Shown here one piece after another: positions 27,234 to 35,557 of a DNA stretch of 64,000 nucleotides. This DNA comes from Streptomyces sp. Je 1-369. GTDB lineage: Bacteria; Actinomycetota; Actinomycetes; Streptomycetales; Streptomycetaceae. The stretch spans positions 6,517,001-6,581,000 of the forward strand of contig NZ_CP101750.1 of the NCBI RefSeq assembly GCF_026810505.1, written 5' to 3'. How positions within the stretch are numbered: the stretch's first letter is position 1; every line of letters begins with the position of its first letter. A model generated the notes under the pieces. That model did not search any database. It was not told the DNA's origin and was given only the letters and a program-made list of their open reading frames with translations. A program made the translations under genes and the position numbers.

Positions 27234-27544
27234 CGGTCCTCCCTTCGGCTACGCGCCCGTGCACGGGCGGGGTCGGGCTGGGGGAGCGCACCGCGGCACA
27301 GCCCTGCCGGACCGCGAGGGCCGCACGGGAGCGCTTCCAATTGTTCCCGCCGCCATCGCCGGGGGCAATGAACAATCGGCACGGGAGCCGGTATCGGTCG
27401 GTGCACTGTCTATATTCCTGCCCAGATCATCCGCGTCCGAGTCCTCCGAGTCCTCCGAGTCCTCCGAGTCCTCCGAGCCCCCCCGCGCCCCGTGGGGCCG
27501 TGGCGGATTCGGCGATTGTCAGTGGCATCGGGTTGCATGGAGGC
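27234..27544. promoter_or_regulatory. Divergent intergenic region upstream of recQ
   Basis: 311 bases. It holds a 7-bp inverted repeat (ATTGTTC 27340-27346, GAACAAT 27370-27376) that could be an operator, and a 9-bp tandem repeat at 27436-27480. No gene is supported. Confidence 0.4.
27436..27480. repeat. 9-bp tandem repeat (TCCGAGTCC), 5 units
   Basis: Four perfect units and one variant (TCCGAGCCC), about 65 bases upstream of the recQ start. Confidence 0.92.
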
Positions 27545-29704
27545 ATGGACACCCTGGAGCTCCGCACCGAAGCCGACGCCATCCTCGCCGAGCTCGTCGG
27601 CGACCCCGGGGGTTCGGCCCGGCTGCGCGAGGACCAGTGGCAGGCCGTCGCGGCGCTGGTGCGGGAGCGGCGGCGCGCCCTCGTGGTGCAGCGCACCGGC
27701 TGGGGCAAGTCGGCGGTGTACTTCGTGGCAACGGCCCTGCTCCGCCGCCGCGGGTCGGGCCCCACCGTGATCATCTCGCCGCTCCTCGCCCTGATGCGCA
27801 ACCAGGTCGAGTCCGCGGCGCGCGCCGGTATCCAGGCGCGCACCATCAACTCGGCCAACCCCGAGGAGTGGGACACGATCTACGGAGAGGTCGAACGCGG
27901 CGAGACCGACGTGCTCCTCGTCAGCCCGGAGCGGCTCAACTCGGTGGACTTCCGCGACCAGGTGCTGCCCAAGCTCGCGGCCACCACGGGTCTGCTGGTG
28001 GTGGACGAGGCGCACTGCATCTCCGACTGGGGCCACGACTTCCGGCCGGACTACCGCAGGCTCCGGGCGATGCTGGCCGAGCTCTCGGCCGGCGTGCCCG
28101 TGCTGGCCACGACCGCCACGGCCAACGCGCGCGTGACGGCCGACGTGGCCGAGCAGCTGGGTACCGGTGCGGGTGAGGCACTGGTGCTGCGCGGCGCACT
28201 GGAGCGCGAGAGCCTGCGTCTCGGCGTCGTCCAACTGCCGGACGCCGCCCACCGGCTGGCCTGGCTCGCCGAGCACCTGGACGAACTGCAGGGCTCCGGG
28301 ATCATCTACGCGCTGACGGTCGCCGCCGCCGAGGAGGCCACCGCCTTCCTGCGGCAGCGCGGCTTCAAGGTGTCGTCGTACACGGGACGTACGGAGAACG
28401 CCGACCGGCTGCAGGCCGAGACCGACCTCCAGGAGAACCGGGTCAAGGCGCTGGTCGCCACGTCGGCGCTGGGCATGGGCTTCGACAAGCCGGACCTGGG
28501 GTTCGTGGTGCACCTCGGCTCGCCCTCCTCGCCGATCGCGTACTACCAGCAGGTGGGCCGCGCGGGGCGAGGCGTCGAGCACGCCGACGTGCTGCTGCTG
28601 CCGGGCAAGGAGGACGAGGCCATCTGGCGCTACTTCGCGGATACGGCGTTCCCGCCCGAGGCGCAGGTCCGCCAGACCCTCTCCGCGCTCGCCGACGCGG
28701 GGCGGCCGCTCTCCGTGCCGGCCCTTGAGGCGGTGGTGGAGCTCCGCCGCACCCGTCTGGAGACGATGCTGAAGGTCCTCGATGTGGACGGCGCGGTCAA
28801 GCGGGTCAAGGGTGGCTGGATCTCGACCGGCGAACCGTGGGTCTACGACGCCGAGCGGTACGCGTGGGTGGCCAGGCAGCGTCAGGCCGAGCAGCAGGCC
28901 ATGCGTGACTACGTGAGCACGGACCTGTGCCGCATGGAGTTTTTGCGCCGTCAGCTGGACGACGAGGGTGCGGCTCCGTGCGGCCGGTGCGACAACTGCG
29001 CGGGCACCTGGACCGACGCGTCCGTCTCCGAGGACGCGCTGTCGGGCGCGGCGAAGGAGCTGGACCGTCCCGGCGTCGAGGTCGAGCCGCGCAGGATGTG
29101 GCCGACGGGGATGGCCGCGCTGGGCGTCGAGCTCAAGGGACGTATTCCGGCCAGGGAGCAGTGCTCCACCGGGCGCGCGCTCGGCAGGCTCTCGGACATC
29201 GGCTGGGGCAACCGGCTGCGGCCGCTGCTGGCCGAGAACGCGCCGGACGGTCCCGTCCCCGACGACGTGCTCAAGGCCGCGGTCGCTGTCCTCGCCGACT
29301 GGGCGCGTTCGCCGGGGGGATGGGCGACCGGTGCCGCGGACGCGGCGGCCCGGCCGGTGGGCGTCGTGGCCGTGCCGTCGCTCTCCCGGCCGCAGCTCGT
29401 CGGCTCGCTCGCGCAGGGGATCGCGACCGTCGGCCGCCTGCCCCTCCTGGGGACGCTGGCGTACGAGGGGCCGGGCGGCGCGCACACGGCGCGCCGCAGC
29501 AACTCCGCCCAGCGGCTGCGGTCGTTGTCGGACGCGTTCACCGTCCCGGAGGAGCTGGCTGCCGCGCTCGCCGCATCGCCGGGTCCCGTCCTGCTCGTCG
29601 ACGACTGCACCGACTCGGGCTGGACCCTTGCCGTCGCCGCCCGCCTCCTGCGGCGAGCGGGCAGCGGGGAGGTGCTGCCTCTGGTGCTCGCGGCGGCGGG
29701 CTAG
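27545..29704 (+). CDS. recQ: RecQ-like DNA helicase with a C-terminal phosphoribosyltransferase-like domain
   Basis: 719 residues from ATG 27545. Helicase motifs are LVVQRTGWGKSAVYF (Walker A), LLVVDEAHCISDWGHDFRPDY (DEAH with the RecQ aromatic loop), ATSALGMGFDKPDLGFVVHLG and YYQQVGRAGRG. A four-cysteine zinc site (CRMEFL...CGRCDNC) follows. The last 200 residues are unlike the HRDC domain of E. coli RecQ: they end VLLVDDCTDSGWTLAVAARLL, which resembles the PRPP-binding loop of type I phosphoribosyltransferases. This fusion occurs in actinobacterial RecQ-like helicases. The role is unwinding during recombination repair. Confidence 0.9.
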   Translation: MDTLELRTEADAILAELVGDPGGSARLREDQWQAVAALVRERRRALVVQRTGWGKSAVYFVATALLRRRGSGPTVIISPLLALMRNQVESAARAGIQARTINSANPEEWDTIYGEVERGETDVLLVSPERLNSVDFRDQVLPKLAATTGLLVVDEAHCISDWGHDFRPDYRRLRAMLAELSAGVPVLATTATANARVTADVAEQLGTGAGEALVLRGALERESLRLGVVQLPDAAHRLAWLAEHLDELQGSGIIYALTVAAAEEATAFLRQRGFKVSSYTGRTENADRLQAETDLQENRVKALVATSALGMGFDKPDLGFVVHLGSPSSPIAYYQQVGRAGRGVEHADVLLLPGKEDEAIWRYFADTAFPPEAQVRQTLSALADAGRPLSVPALEAVVELRRTRLETMLKVLDVDGAVKRVKGGWISTGEPWVYDAERYAWVARQRQAEQQAMRDYVSTDLCRMEFLRRQLDDEGAAPCGRCDNCAGTWTDASVSEDALSGAAKELDRPGVEVEPRRMWPTGMAALGVELKGRIPAREQCSTGRALGRLSDIGWGNRLRPLLAENAPDGPVPDDVLKAAVAVLADWARSPGGWATGAADAAARPVGVVAVPSLSRPQLVGSLAQGIATVGRLPLLGTLAYEGPGGAHTARRSNSAQRLRSLSDAFTVPEELAAALAASPGPVLLVDDCTDSGWTLAVAARLLRRAGSGEVLPLVLAAAG

Positions 29705-29713
29705 GCGCCGGGT

Positions 29714-29752
29714 CCAGGCCCCGTGCCGGGAGGGGGGTGGCACGGGGCCTGG
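29714..29752. terminator. Bidirectional terminator between recQ and cchA
   Basis: A perfect 14-bp stem (CCAGGCCCCGTGCC and its complement) with an 11-base loop, between two convergent stops at 29704 and 29762. It also marks the left edge of the siderophore region. Confidence 0.85.
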
Positions 29753-29761
29753 GGCCTCAGC

Positions 29762-30709
29762 TCACGGACGGCTCGTCAGGTATCCGCCCATGGAGGTGAA
29801 GTACTCCGCCGCGGGCAGCTCCTGGCCGTCCTCGGTCCGTACGCGCGTGATGGCCAGGCCGTGGTTGCGGCCGAAGCGGGCGTCGGCTCCGGCGACGATC
29901 ACCACGCCCTCGCCCTCGCGGTAGAAGATGCGGCCGGGCGTGCCGCCGTAGCGGCCCTCGGAGACCACCGCGGTGACGATCTCGAGGCGCTTGCCCTTGT
30001 GGAAGGCGTAGGCGCTCGGGTAGGGCGCGGACTGCGCGCGCACCAGGCGCTCCAGGTCCTCGGCGGGCCAGGTCCAGTCGACGCGGATGTCCTCGGCGGA
30101 CCGCTTGTGGAAGAAGCTCGCCTGGGAGCGGTCCTGCTTGGTGAACTCCGTCTGCCCGCCCGCAATGAGGTCGAGCGCGCCGATGGTGACCGGGGCGATG
30201 AGGTCGACGGTCTTGTGGAAGAGGTCGGTGGCCGTGTCCTTCGGGCCGACCGCGACCGCTTCCTGCCGGACGATGTCGCCGGCGTCGAGCTCGTCGTCCA
30301 TCATGTGCGCGGTGACGCCCACTTCGGGCTCGCCGTTGATCATCGCCCAGATGATGGGGGAGAACCCGGCGTACTTCGGCAGCAGGGAGTCGTGGACGTT
30401 CAGCGTGCCGTGGCGCGGGAGGCCGAAGATGCGCGGGGGGATCCAGGTGCGCCAGTTGTTGGCCACGATGATGTCCGCGTCCGCCTCCTTGAGGCGCTCG
30501 AACAGCTCCTCGTCGTCAGGGCGGTTGCGGATCAGGACCGGAACGCCGTGCTCCTCGGCGAGGTCGGCGACCGAGTCGCTCCAGATCTTCTCGTACGCGT
30601 GCTCGCTCTTGGGGTGAGTCACCACCAGCACCACGTCGTGCTCGGAGTCCAGGAGGGCTTGCAGGGTGCGGTGCCCCCAGGTCTGGTAACCGAACATGAC
30701 GACCCGCAT
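29762..30709 (-). CDS. cchA: CchA-like formyltransferase (hydroxyornithine N5-formylation)
   Basis: 315 residues from ATG 30709, preceded by AGGAGGAAC. It is a methionyl-tRNA formyltransferase-like protein: HGTLNVHDSLLPKYAGFSPIIWAM carries the catalytic His and the following GVTAHMMDDELDAGDIV holds the catalytic Asp. The C-terminal Fmt-type domain is present (KGKRLEIVTA, GRIFYREGEGVVIV). In coelichelin biosynthesis it formylates N5-hydroxyornithine using N10-formyl-tetrahydrofolate. It is divergent from cchB, and an iron box (30749-30767) lies 40 bases upstream. Confidence 0.9.
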   Translation of the reverse strand: MRVVMFGYQTWGHRTLQALLDSEHDVVLVVTHPKSEHAYEKIWSDSVADLAEEHGVPVLIRNRPDDEELFERLKEADADIIVANNWRTWIPPRIFGLPRHGTLNVHDSLLPKYAGFSPIIWAMINGEPEVGVTAHMMDDELDAGDIVRQEAVAVGPKDTATDLFHKTVDLIAPVTIGALDLIAGGQTEFTKQDRSQASFFHKRSAEDIRVDWTWPAEDLERLVRAQSAPYPSAYAFHKGKRLEIVTAVVSEGRYGGTPGRIFYREGEGVVIVAGADARFGRNHGLAITRVRTEDGQELPAAEYFTSMGGYLTSRP

Positions 30710-30748
30710 GGGGGTTCCTCCTCAGGGCAGGGAATGACTGACGAAAAG

Positions 30749-30767
30749 TAAAGCAAGGCTTACCTTA
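30749..30767. promoter_or_regulatory. Iron box upstream of cchA
   Basis: TAAAGCAAGGCTTACCTTA, 13/19 to the palindromic DmdR/IdeR consensus TTAGGTTAGGCTAACCTAA. Confidence 0.65.
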
Positions 30768-30886
30768 CTGTGCAATGCGTTCGGTCGGTACCGCGTAACG
30801 CGTCTGCTCCGCACCCCAGTTGGCGAGGTGGCCGCCCGCCCGGTATGTCCCCATGTCCGTTTCGCCCGGTCGACAGTCGTCACGGA

Positions 30887-30905
30887 TTAGCTTAGGCTCA
30901 CCTAA
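30887..30905. promoter_or_regulatory. Iron box upstream of cchB
   Basis: TTAGCTTAGGCTCACCTAA, 17/19 to the consensus, 86 bases upstream of the cchB start. It should be bound by the iron-loaded DmdR/IdeR repressor. Confidence 0.9.
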
Positions 30906-30991
30906 GTTCGAGTGGGTCGCCCGTCGACGTGCCCACTTGTCGTACTTTCCCCCACGCCTGACAGGCGGCTTTCCCGCACGATGGGAGTGAC

Positions 30992-32344
30992 ATGTCACAG
31001 GTTCTTCCTGGCGACGACGCACCACTGGTCCACGACCTCATTGGCATCGGCTTCGGCCCGTCCAACGTGGCGATGGCGATCGCGCTCAGCGAGCACAACG
31101 CGAGCGTCGGCAGGGAGGAGACGGTCACCGCTCACTTCTTCGAGCAGCAGCCGAGCTTCGGCTGGCACCGCGGCATGCTGATCGACGACGCGACCATGCA
31201 GGTGTCCTTCCTCAAGGACCTGGTGACGCAGCGGAACCCCACCAGCGAGTTCAGCTTCCTCTGCTACCTGAAGAGCAAGGGCCGCCTGACCGACTTCATC
31301 AACCACAAGAACCTCTTCCCGCTGCGGGTGGAGTTCCACGACTACCTGGAGTGGGCCGCCGCCAAGGTCGACGACCAGGTCTCCTACGGTCACGAGGTCG
31401 TCGGCGTCACGCCGTTCGTACGGGACGGAGTGGTCGAGTACCTGGACGTCACCGTCCGGTCGGCGGAGGGTCTCGCCGTCCACCGCGCCCGCAACCTCGT
31501 CATAGGCACCGGCCTGCGCCCCCTCATGCCCGAGGGCATCGAGCGCGGCGACCGTGTCTGGCACAACTCCGAACTGCTGGCCAAGGTCGATGACCTGGAG
31601 GGTACTTCGCCCTCCCGCTTCGTCGTCGTGGGCGCGGGACAGAGCGCCGCCGAGAACGTCGCCTACCTGCACCGCCGCTTCCCCGAGGCCGAGATCTGCG
31701 CGGTCTTCTCGCGCTACGGCTACAGCCCCGCGGACGACAGCAGCTTCGCCAACCGGATCTTCGACCCCGACGCCGTCGACGAGTACTTCGACGCACCCGA
31801 GGGCGTCAAGCGCCGCCTGATGGACTACCACGGCAACACCAACTACTCCGTGGTGGACATCGACCTGATCGACGACCTGTACCGGGAGTCGTACCGCGAG
31901 AAGGTCCTCGGCACCGAGCGCCTCCGCTTCCTCAACGTCTCGCGCCTCACCGGCGTCAAGGAGACCCCGGAAGGCGTCCGCGCCACCGTGACGTCCCTCG
32001 TCACCGGCGAGGAGAACCCCGTCGACGCCGACGTCGTGGTCTTCGCCACCGGCTACAGCCCCGCCGACCCCGTCGGCCTCCTCGGCGAGGTCGCCGACCG
32101 CTGCCTCCGCGACGACGAGGGCCGCGTCCGTGTCGAGCGCGACTACCGTGTGGCGACCGACGCCGATCTGCGGTGCGGCATCTATCTCCAGGGCGGTACG
32201 GAGCACACGCACGGCATCACGTCGTCGCTGCTGTCCAACATCGCGATCCGGGTCGGCGAGATCCTGGACTCGGTGCGCGAGCGCGGCGCCGCCTCCGCCG
32301 AGGTGCGCCCGGTCGCAGGTGAGACGGGCAGCGCCACGCGTTAG
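30992..32344 (+). CDS. cchB: CchB, L-ornithine N5-monooxygenase
   Basis: 450 residues from ATG 30992 with GGGAGTG upstream. It is a class B flavin monooxygenase that hydroxylates the side-chain amine of ornithine using FAD, NADPH and O2. Signatures are the FAD loop DLIGIGFGPSNVAMAI (residues about 11-26), FEQQPSFGWHRGMLIDDATMQVSFLKDL, the NADPH loop FVVVGAGQSAAENVAYLH and the ATGYSP motif near the end. It supplies hydroxyornithine for formylation by CchA and for direct use by module 3 of CchH. Confidence 0.94.
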   Translation: MSQVLPGDDAPLVHDLIGIGFGPSNVAMAIALSEHNASVGREETVTAHFFEQQPSFGWHRGMLIDDATMQVSFLKDLVTQRNPTSEFSFLCYLKSKGRLTDFINHKNLFPLRVEFHDYLEWAAAKVDDQVSYGHEVVGVTPFVRDGVVEYLDVTVRSAEGLAVHRARNLVIGTGLRPLMPEGIERGDRVWHNSELLAKVDDLEGTSPSRFVVVGAGQSAAENVAYLHRRFPEAEICAVFSRYGYSPADDSSFANRIFDPDAVDEYFDAPEGVKRRLMDYHGNTNYSVVDIDLIDDLYRESYREKVLGTERLRFLNVSRLTGVKETPEGVRATVTSLVTGEENPVDADVVVFATGYSPADPVGLLGEVADRCLRDDEGRVRVERDYRVATDADLRCGIYLQGGTEHTHGITSSLLSNIAIRVGEILDSVRERGAASAEVRPVAGETGSATR

Positions 32345-32422
32345 GGCGCACGCAGGCCCCGCCCGCCGTACGGCGCGATCCGATCAAAAGGCCAACGGAT
32401 CAAAGGGATAACGTACGTCGAC

Positions 32423-33481
32423 ATGAGCACGACTGCAGTGGAGCGCCCCGTGCCGAGGGACGCAACGGAGTCCCGTCGACGGCGGGTCGTGGGTCTCGGC
32501 ATCCTCGCCGCGGTCCTGGTGATCACGGCGGCGGTGTCGCTGGCCGTCGGGGCGCGCGCGCTGACCCCGGCCGAGGTGTGGCACGGGCTGTTCGCAGGGC
32601 CGGAGTCCGACCAGCGGCTCACCGAGATCCGGCTCATCGTGCAGACCGTGCGCGTGCCGCGGACGGTGCTCGCCGTGGTGGCGGGCATCGCGCTCGGTGT
32701 CGGCGGCGCACTGATCCAGGGGTACACCCGCAACCCCATCGCGGACACGGGCCTGTTGGGCGTGAACGCGGGCGCGTCGTTCGCCGTGGTGACGGTGGTC
32801 GCCTTGTTCGGGTTCTCCAACCCGTTCCAGTACGTCTGGTTCGGCTTCCTGGGAGCGGCCGTCTCGGGTGTCGTCGTGTTCGGCCTCGCGAGCATCGGGC
32901 GCGGGGCCGGTAACCCGTTGACGCTCGCCCTGGCCGGGCAGGGCATCACGGTGTTCCTCGCGGCGATGACCACGGCCGTCTCGCTCTCGGACCAACAGTC
33001 CCTCAACGCCCTGCGGTTCTGGAACGCGGGCTCCGTGGCCGGTGTCGACTTCGACGTGATCTGGCCGGTGAGCGCGTTCATCGCGGTCGGTCTCGTCCTC
33101 GCCCTGACCACGCTGCCCGCCCTCAACCTGCTCAACCTGGGCGAGGACGTGGCGCGCGGGCTCGGCGTGAACATCGCGTTCAGCCGGACCGTCGGCATCC
33201 TCGCCATCACCCTGCTCGCGGGCACGGCGACGGCGGCCTGCGGGCCCATCGCGTTCCTCGGCCTGATGGTGGCCCACGTGGCCCGCTACCTCACAGGACC
33301 GGACTACCGCTGGCTGGTGCCGTACGCGGGACTGCTCGGCGCGGTCGTCCTGCTGGTCTGCGACATCGTGGGGCGACTGGTGGTGCGGCCCGGCGAGCTG
33401 GAGGCCGGTGTCGTCGTGGCCCTGCTCGGGGCGCCGTTCTTCGCGGTCCTGGTGTGGCGAGGAAAGTTCAAGAGCGCATGA
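32423..33481 (+). CDS. cchC: CchC, ferric-siderophore ABC permease (FecCD family)
   Basis: 352 residues from ATG 32423. A polytopic protein with about 9-10 membrane helices. FecCD family signatures are VRVPRTVLAVVAGIALGVGGALIQGYTRNPIADTGLLGVNAGASFAVV and CGPIAFLGLMVAHVARYLTGPDYRWLVPYAGLLGAVVLL. It pairs with CchD to form the membrane channel for ferric-coelichelin import. It follows cchB by 78 bases without an iron box, so it is probably transcribed from the cchB promoter. Confidence 0.93.
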   Translation: MSTTAVERPVPRDATESRRRRVVGLGILAAVLVITAAVSLAVGARALTPAEVWHGLFAGPESDQRLTEIRLIVQTVRVPRTVLAVVAGIALGVGGALIQGYTRNPIADTGLLGVNAGASFAVVTVVALFGFSNPFQYVWFGFLGAAVSGVVVFGLASIGRGAGNPLTLALAGQGITVFLAAMTTAVSLSDQQSLNALRFWNAGSVAGVDFDVIWPVSAFIAVGLVLALTTLPALNLLNLGEDVARGLGVNIAFSRTVGILAITLLAGTATAACGPIAFLGLMVAHVARYLTGPDYRWLVPYAGLLGAVVLLVCDIVGRLVVRPGELEAGVVVALLGAPFFAVLVWRGKFKSA

Positions 33482-34548
33482 ACGAGACAGAAGTGAAGCC
33501 CACGATGACGCCGGGCGTACGGCTCGGCCCCCTGTCGTTCGTCTGGCGGCCCTGGCTCGTCCTCATCACGCTGGTGCTCGCGGCGGCGACCTTCTTGGTG
33601 TTCTGCCTGTCCATCAGCATCGGCGACTTCCCCATCGGCCTCTCCCGGGTGATGGCCACGCTCGTCGGCCGCGGCGAGCAGGTCGACGAGTTCGTGATCA
33701 TGGATCTGCGGATGCCGCGCGCCCTGGCCGGGCTCGTCGTGGGGATCGCGCTGGGAGTCTCCGGCGCGATCACGCAGTCGGTCGCGCGCAACCCGCTTGC
33801 CAGCCCCGACATTCTGGGCATCACCGGTGGCGCGAGCGCGGTCGCGGTGTTCTCGGTGACGGTGTCGGGCGGGGCCGCCGCGGCGGTCATCGACTCCATC
33901 GGGCTCTCCGCGGCGGCGCTCGCCGGAGGCCTCTGCACGGGCCTGCTCGTGTACTTCCTTGCGTGGCGGCGCGGGGTCGACGGGTTCCGGCTCATCCTCA
34001 TCGGGATCTCGGTGAGCGCGGTGACGCAGGCGATCACCACCTGGCTTCTGGTCTCGGCCGACATCAGGGATGTGGCGCGCGCCCAGGCGTGGCTGGTCGG
34101 CTCGCTGGAGAACCGGTCGTGGGACCAGGTGTGGGTGGCGCTGTGGTGCTCGCTCGGCCTGCTGGTCGTCGTGGCCGCGGCCGCGTTCCAGTTCAAGCCG
34201 CTGCATCTGGGCGACGACATCGCGGCGGGGCTCGGGGTCCGCTTCGGGCGGGTGCGTGCGGTGCTGCTGCTGTGCGCGGTACTGCTGGCGGCCGTGGCCG
34301 TGAGTGCGGCGGGACCGATTCCGTTCGTCGCGCTGGTGGCGCCCCAGGTGGCGATGCGTCTGACGCGACGTCCGACGCCGCCGCTGATCGCGTCCGGACT
34401 GTTCGGGGCGCTGCTCCTGATCGGCGCCGACCTCACCGCGCGTACGGTGCTGCCGAACAACCTCCCCGTCGGCGTGGTCACCGCCGCGATCGGCGGCCCC
34501 TTCCTCGTCTACCTGTTGGTACGGGCGAACCTCAAGAACCTCAAATAG
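33478..34548 (+). CDS. cchD: CchD, ferric-siderophore ABC permease (FecCD family)
   Basis: 356 residues from ATG 33478, overlapping the cchC stop as ATGA, so translation is coupled. Family signatures are LRMPRALAGLVVGIALGVSGAITQSVARNPLASPDILGITGGASAVAV and GPIPFVALVAPQVAMRLTRRPTPPLIASGLFGALLLIGADLTAR. It is the second half of the heterodimeric import channel. Two different FecCD subunits working together are normal for actinobacterial hydroxamate importers. Confidence 0.93.
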   Translation: MNETEVKPTMTPGVRLGPLSFVWRPWLVLITLVLAAATFLVFCLSISIGDFPIGLSRVMATLVGRGEQVDEFVIMDLRMPRALAGLVVGIALGVSGAITQSVARNPLASPDILGITGGASAVAVFSVTVSGGAAAAVIDSIGLSAAALAGGLCTGLLVYFLAWRRGVDGFRLILIGISVSAVTQAITTWLLVSADIRDVARAQAWLVGSLENRSWDQVWVALWCSLGLLVVVAAAAFQFKPLHLGDDIAAGLGVRFGRVRAVLLLCAVLLAAVAVSAAGPIPFVALVAPQVAMRLTRRPTPPLIASGLFGALLLIGADLTARTVLPNNLPVGVVTAAIGGPFLVYLLVRANLKNLK

Positions 34549-34573
34549 CAGGCTCGGCTCGGTTAGCTGGTAC

Positions 34574-34592
34574 AAAGGTGAGGCAAACCTAA
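34574..34592. promoter_or_regulatory. Iron box upstream of cchE
   Basis: AAAGGTGAGGCAAACCTAA, 15/19 to the consensus. It overlaps the 12-bp palindrome CCTAATATTAGG (34588-34599), which contains a -10-like TAATAT, so repressor binding would block a promoter only a few bases before the GTG start. Confidence 0.75.
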
Positions 34593-34606
34593 TATTAGGG
34601 GGGCTT

Positions 34607-35446
34607 GTGGTCGCTCAGTACATCACCGAGATCGAGCCGGCGGTCCAGGACGCCGCGCGGCTCGCCGCCAGGGGCGTCTCGGTCGGATACGGCAGCCGTA
34701 CCGTCATCGACGACCTCGACGTGTCCATCCCGCCCGGGGTGATCACGACGATCATCGGCCCCAACGGGTGCGGCAAATCGACCCTGTTGCGCACCCTGAC
34801 GCGGCTGCTGAAGCCGGTCAGCGGCTCGGTCGTGCTGGACGGCCAGGACATCGTCAAGCTCAAGACCCGTGACGTGGCGAAGAAGCTCGGGCTGCTGCCG
34901 CAGACGCCCGTCGCCCCGGAAGGGCTCACGGTGGCCGACCTGGTCGCCAGGGGGCGTCATCCGCACCAGAGTTGGCTGCGCCAGTGGTCGTCGGACGACG
35001 CCGGTGTCGTGGCGCGGGCGCTGGCCATGACCGGCGTCTCCGACCTGGCCGACCGCCCCGTCGACTCCCTGTCCGGCGGCCAGCGCCAGCGCGTCTGGAT
35101 CTCCATGACCCTGGCCCAGGGCACCGACCTGCTGCTCCTCGACGAGCCCACCACGTACCTGGACCTGGCGCACGCGATCGACGTACTCGACCTGGTCGAC
35201 GACCTGCACGAATCGGGGCGCACCGTGGTCATGGTGCTGCACGATCTCAATCTGGCCACGCGGTACAGCGACAACCTCGTCGTGATGAAGGACGGTGCGA
35301 TCCTGGCGCAGGGGCACCCGCGCGACGTGATCACCGCGGAGCTGCTGCAGGAGGCGTTCGGGCTGCGCGCGAGGGTCGTCGACGACCCGGTGGGCGACCG
35401 GCCGCTGATCGTGCCGATCGGGCGTACGCACGTCCAACTCGACTGA
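34607..35446 (+). CDS. cchE: CchE, ferric-siderophore ABC import ATPase
   Basis: 279 residues from GTG 34607, with AGGGGGG upstream. It is a complete nucleotide-binding protein: GPNGCGKSTLLRTL (Walker A), DSLSGGQRQRVWISMTLAQ (signature), LLLLDEPTTYLDLAHAIDVLDLV (Walker B and catalytic Glu) and VMVLHDLNLATRYSD (switch His). It powers CchC/CchD. It has its own iron box right upstream in addition to any read-through from cchBCD. Confidence 0.93.
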   Translation: MVAQYITEIEPAVQDAARLAARGVSVGYGSRTVIDDLDVSIPPGVITTIIGPNGCGKSTLLRTLTRLLKPVSGSVVLDGQDIVKLKTRDVAKKLGLLPQTPVAPEGLTVADLVARGRHPHQSWLRQWSSDDAGVVARALAMTGVSDLADRPVDSLSGGQRQRVWISMTLAQGTDLLLLDEPTTYLDLAHAIDVLDLVDDLHESGRTVVMVLHDLNLATRYSDNLVVMKDGAILAQGHPRDVITAELLQEAFGLRARVVDDPVGDRPLIVPIGRTHVQLD

Positions 35447-35467
35447 CCCCACTGCGGAACAGCTTGG

Positions 35468-35486
35468 TAAGGCTAGGCTAACCTCA
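35468..35486. promoter_or_regulatory. Iron box upstream of cchF
   Basis: TAAGGCTAGGCTAACCTCA, 16/19 to the consensus, 71 bases before the cchF start. A weaker second site may lie at 35498-35516 (14/19). Confidence 0.82.
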
Positions 35487-35557
35487 TCTCAGCAGGATAA
35501 GGTTTGGCTGCCCTGAGACCGGGGTGCAGCGGTCAGCGCGACAGCAAGGGAATCCGG

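Noticed and set aside
32345..32422. Looked for an iron box between cchB and cchC
   Set aside because: Only the repeated word GGATCAAA/GATCAAAA was seen; no AGGCTNACCT core.
35498..35516. A second iron box upstream of cchF
   Set aside because: 14/19 matches with the central positions disrupted; a stronger box lies 30 bases upstream, so it is only mentioned under that feature.
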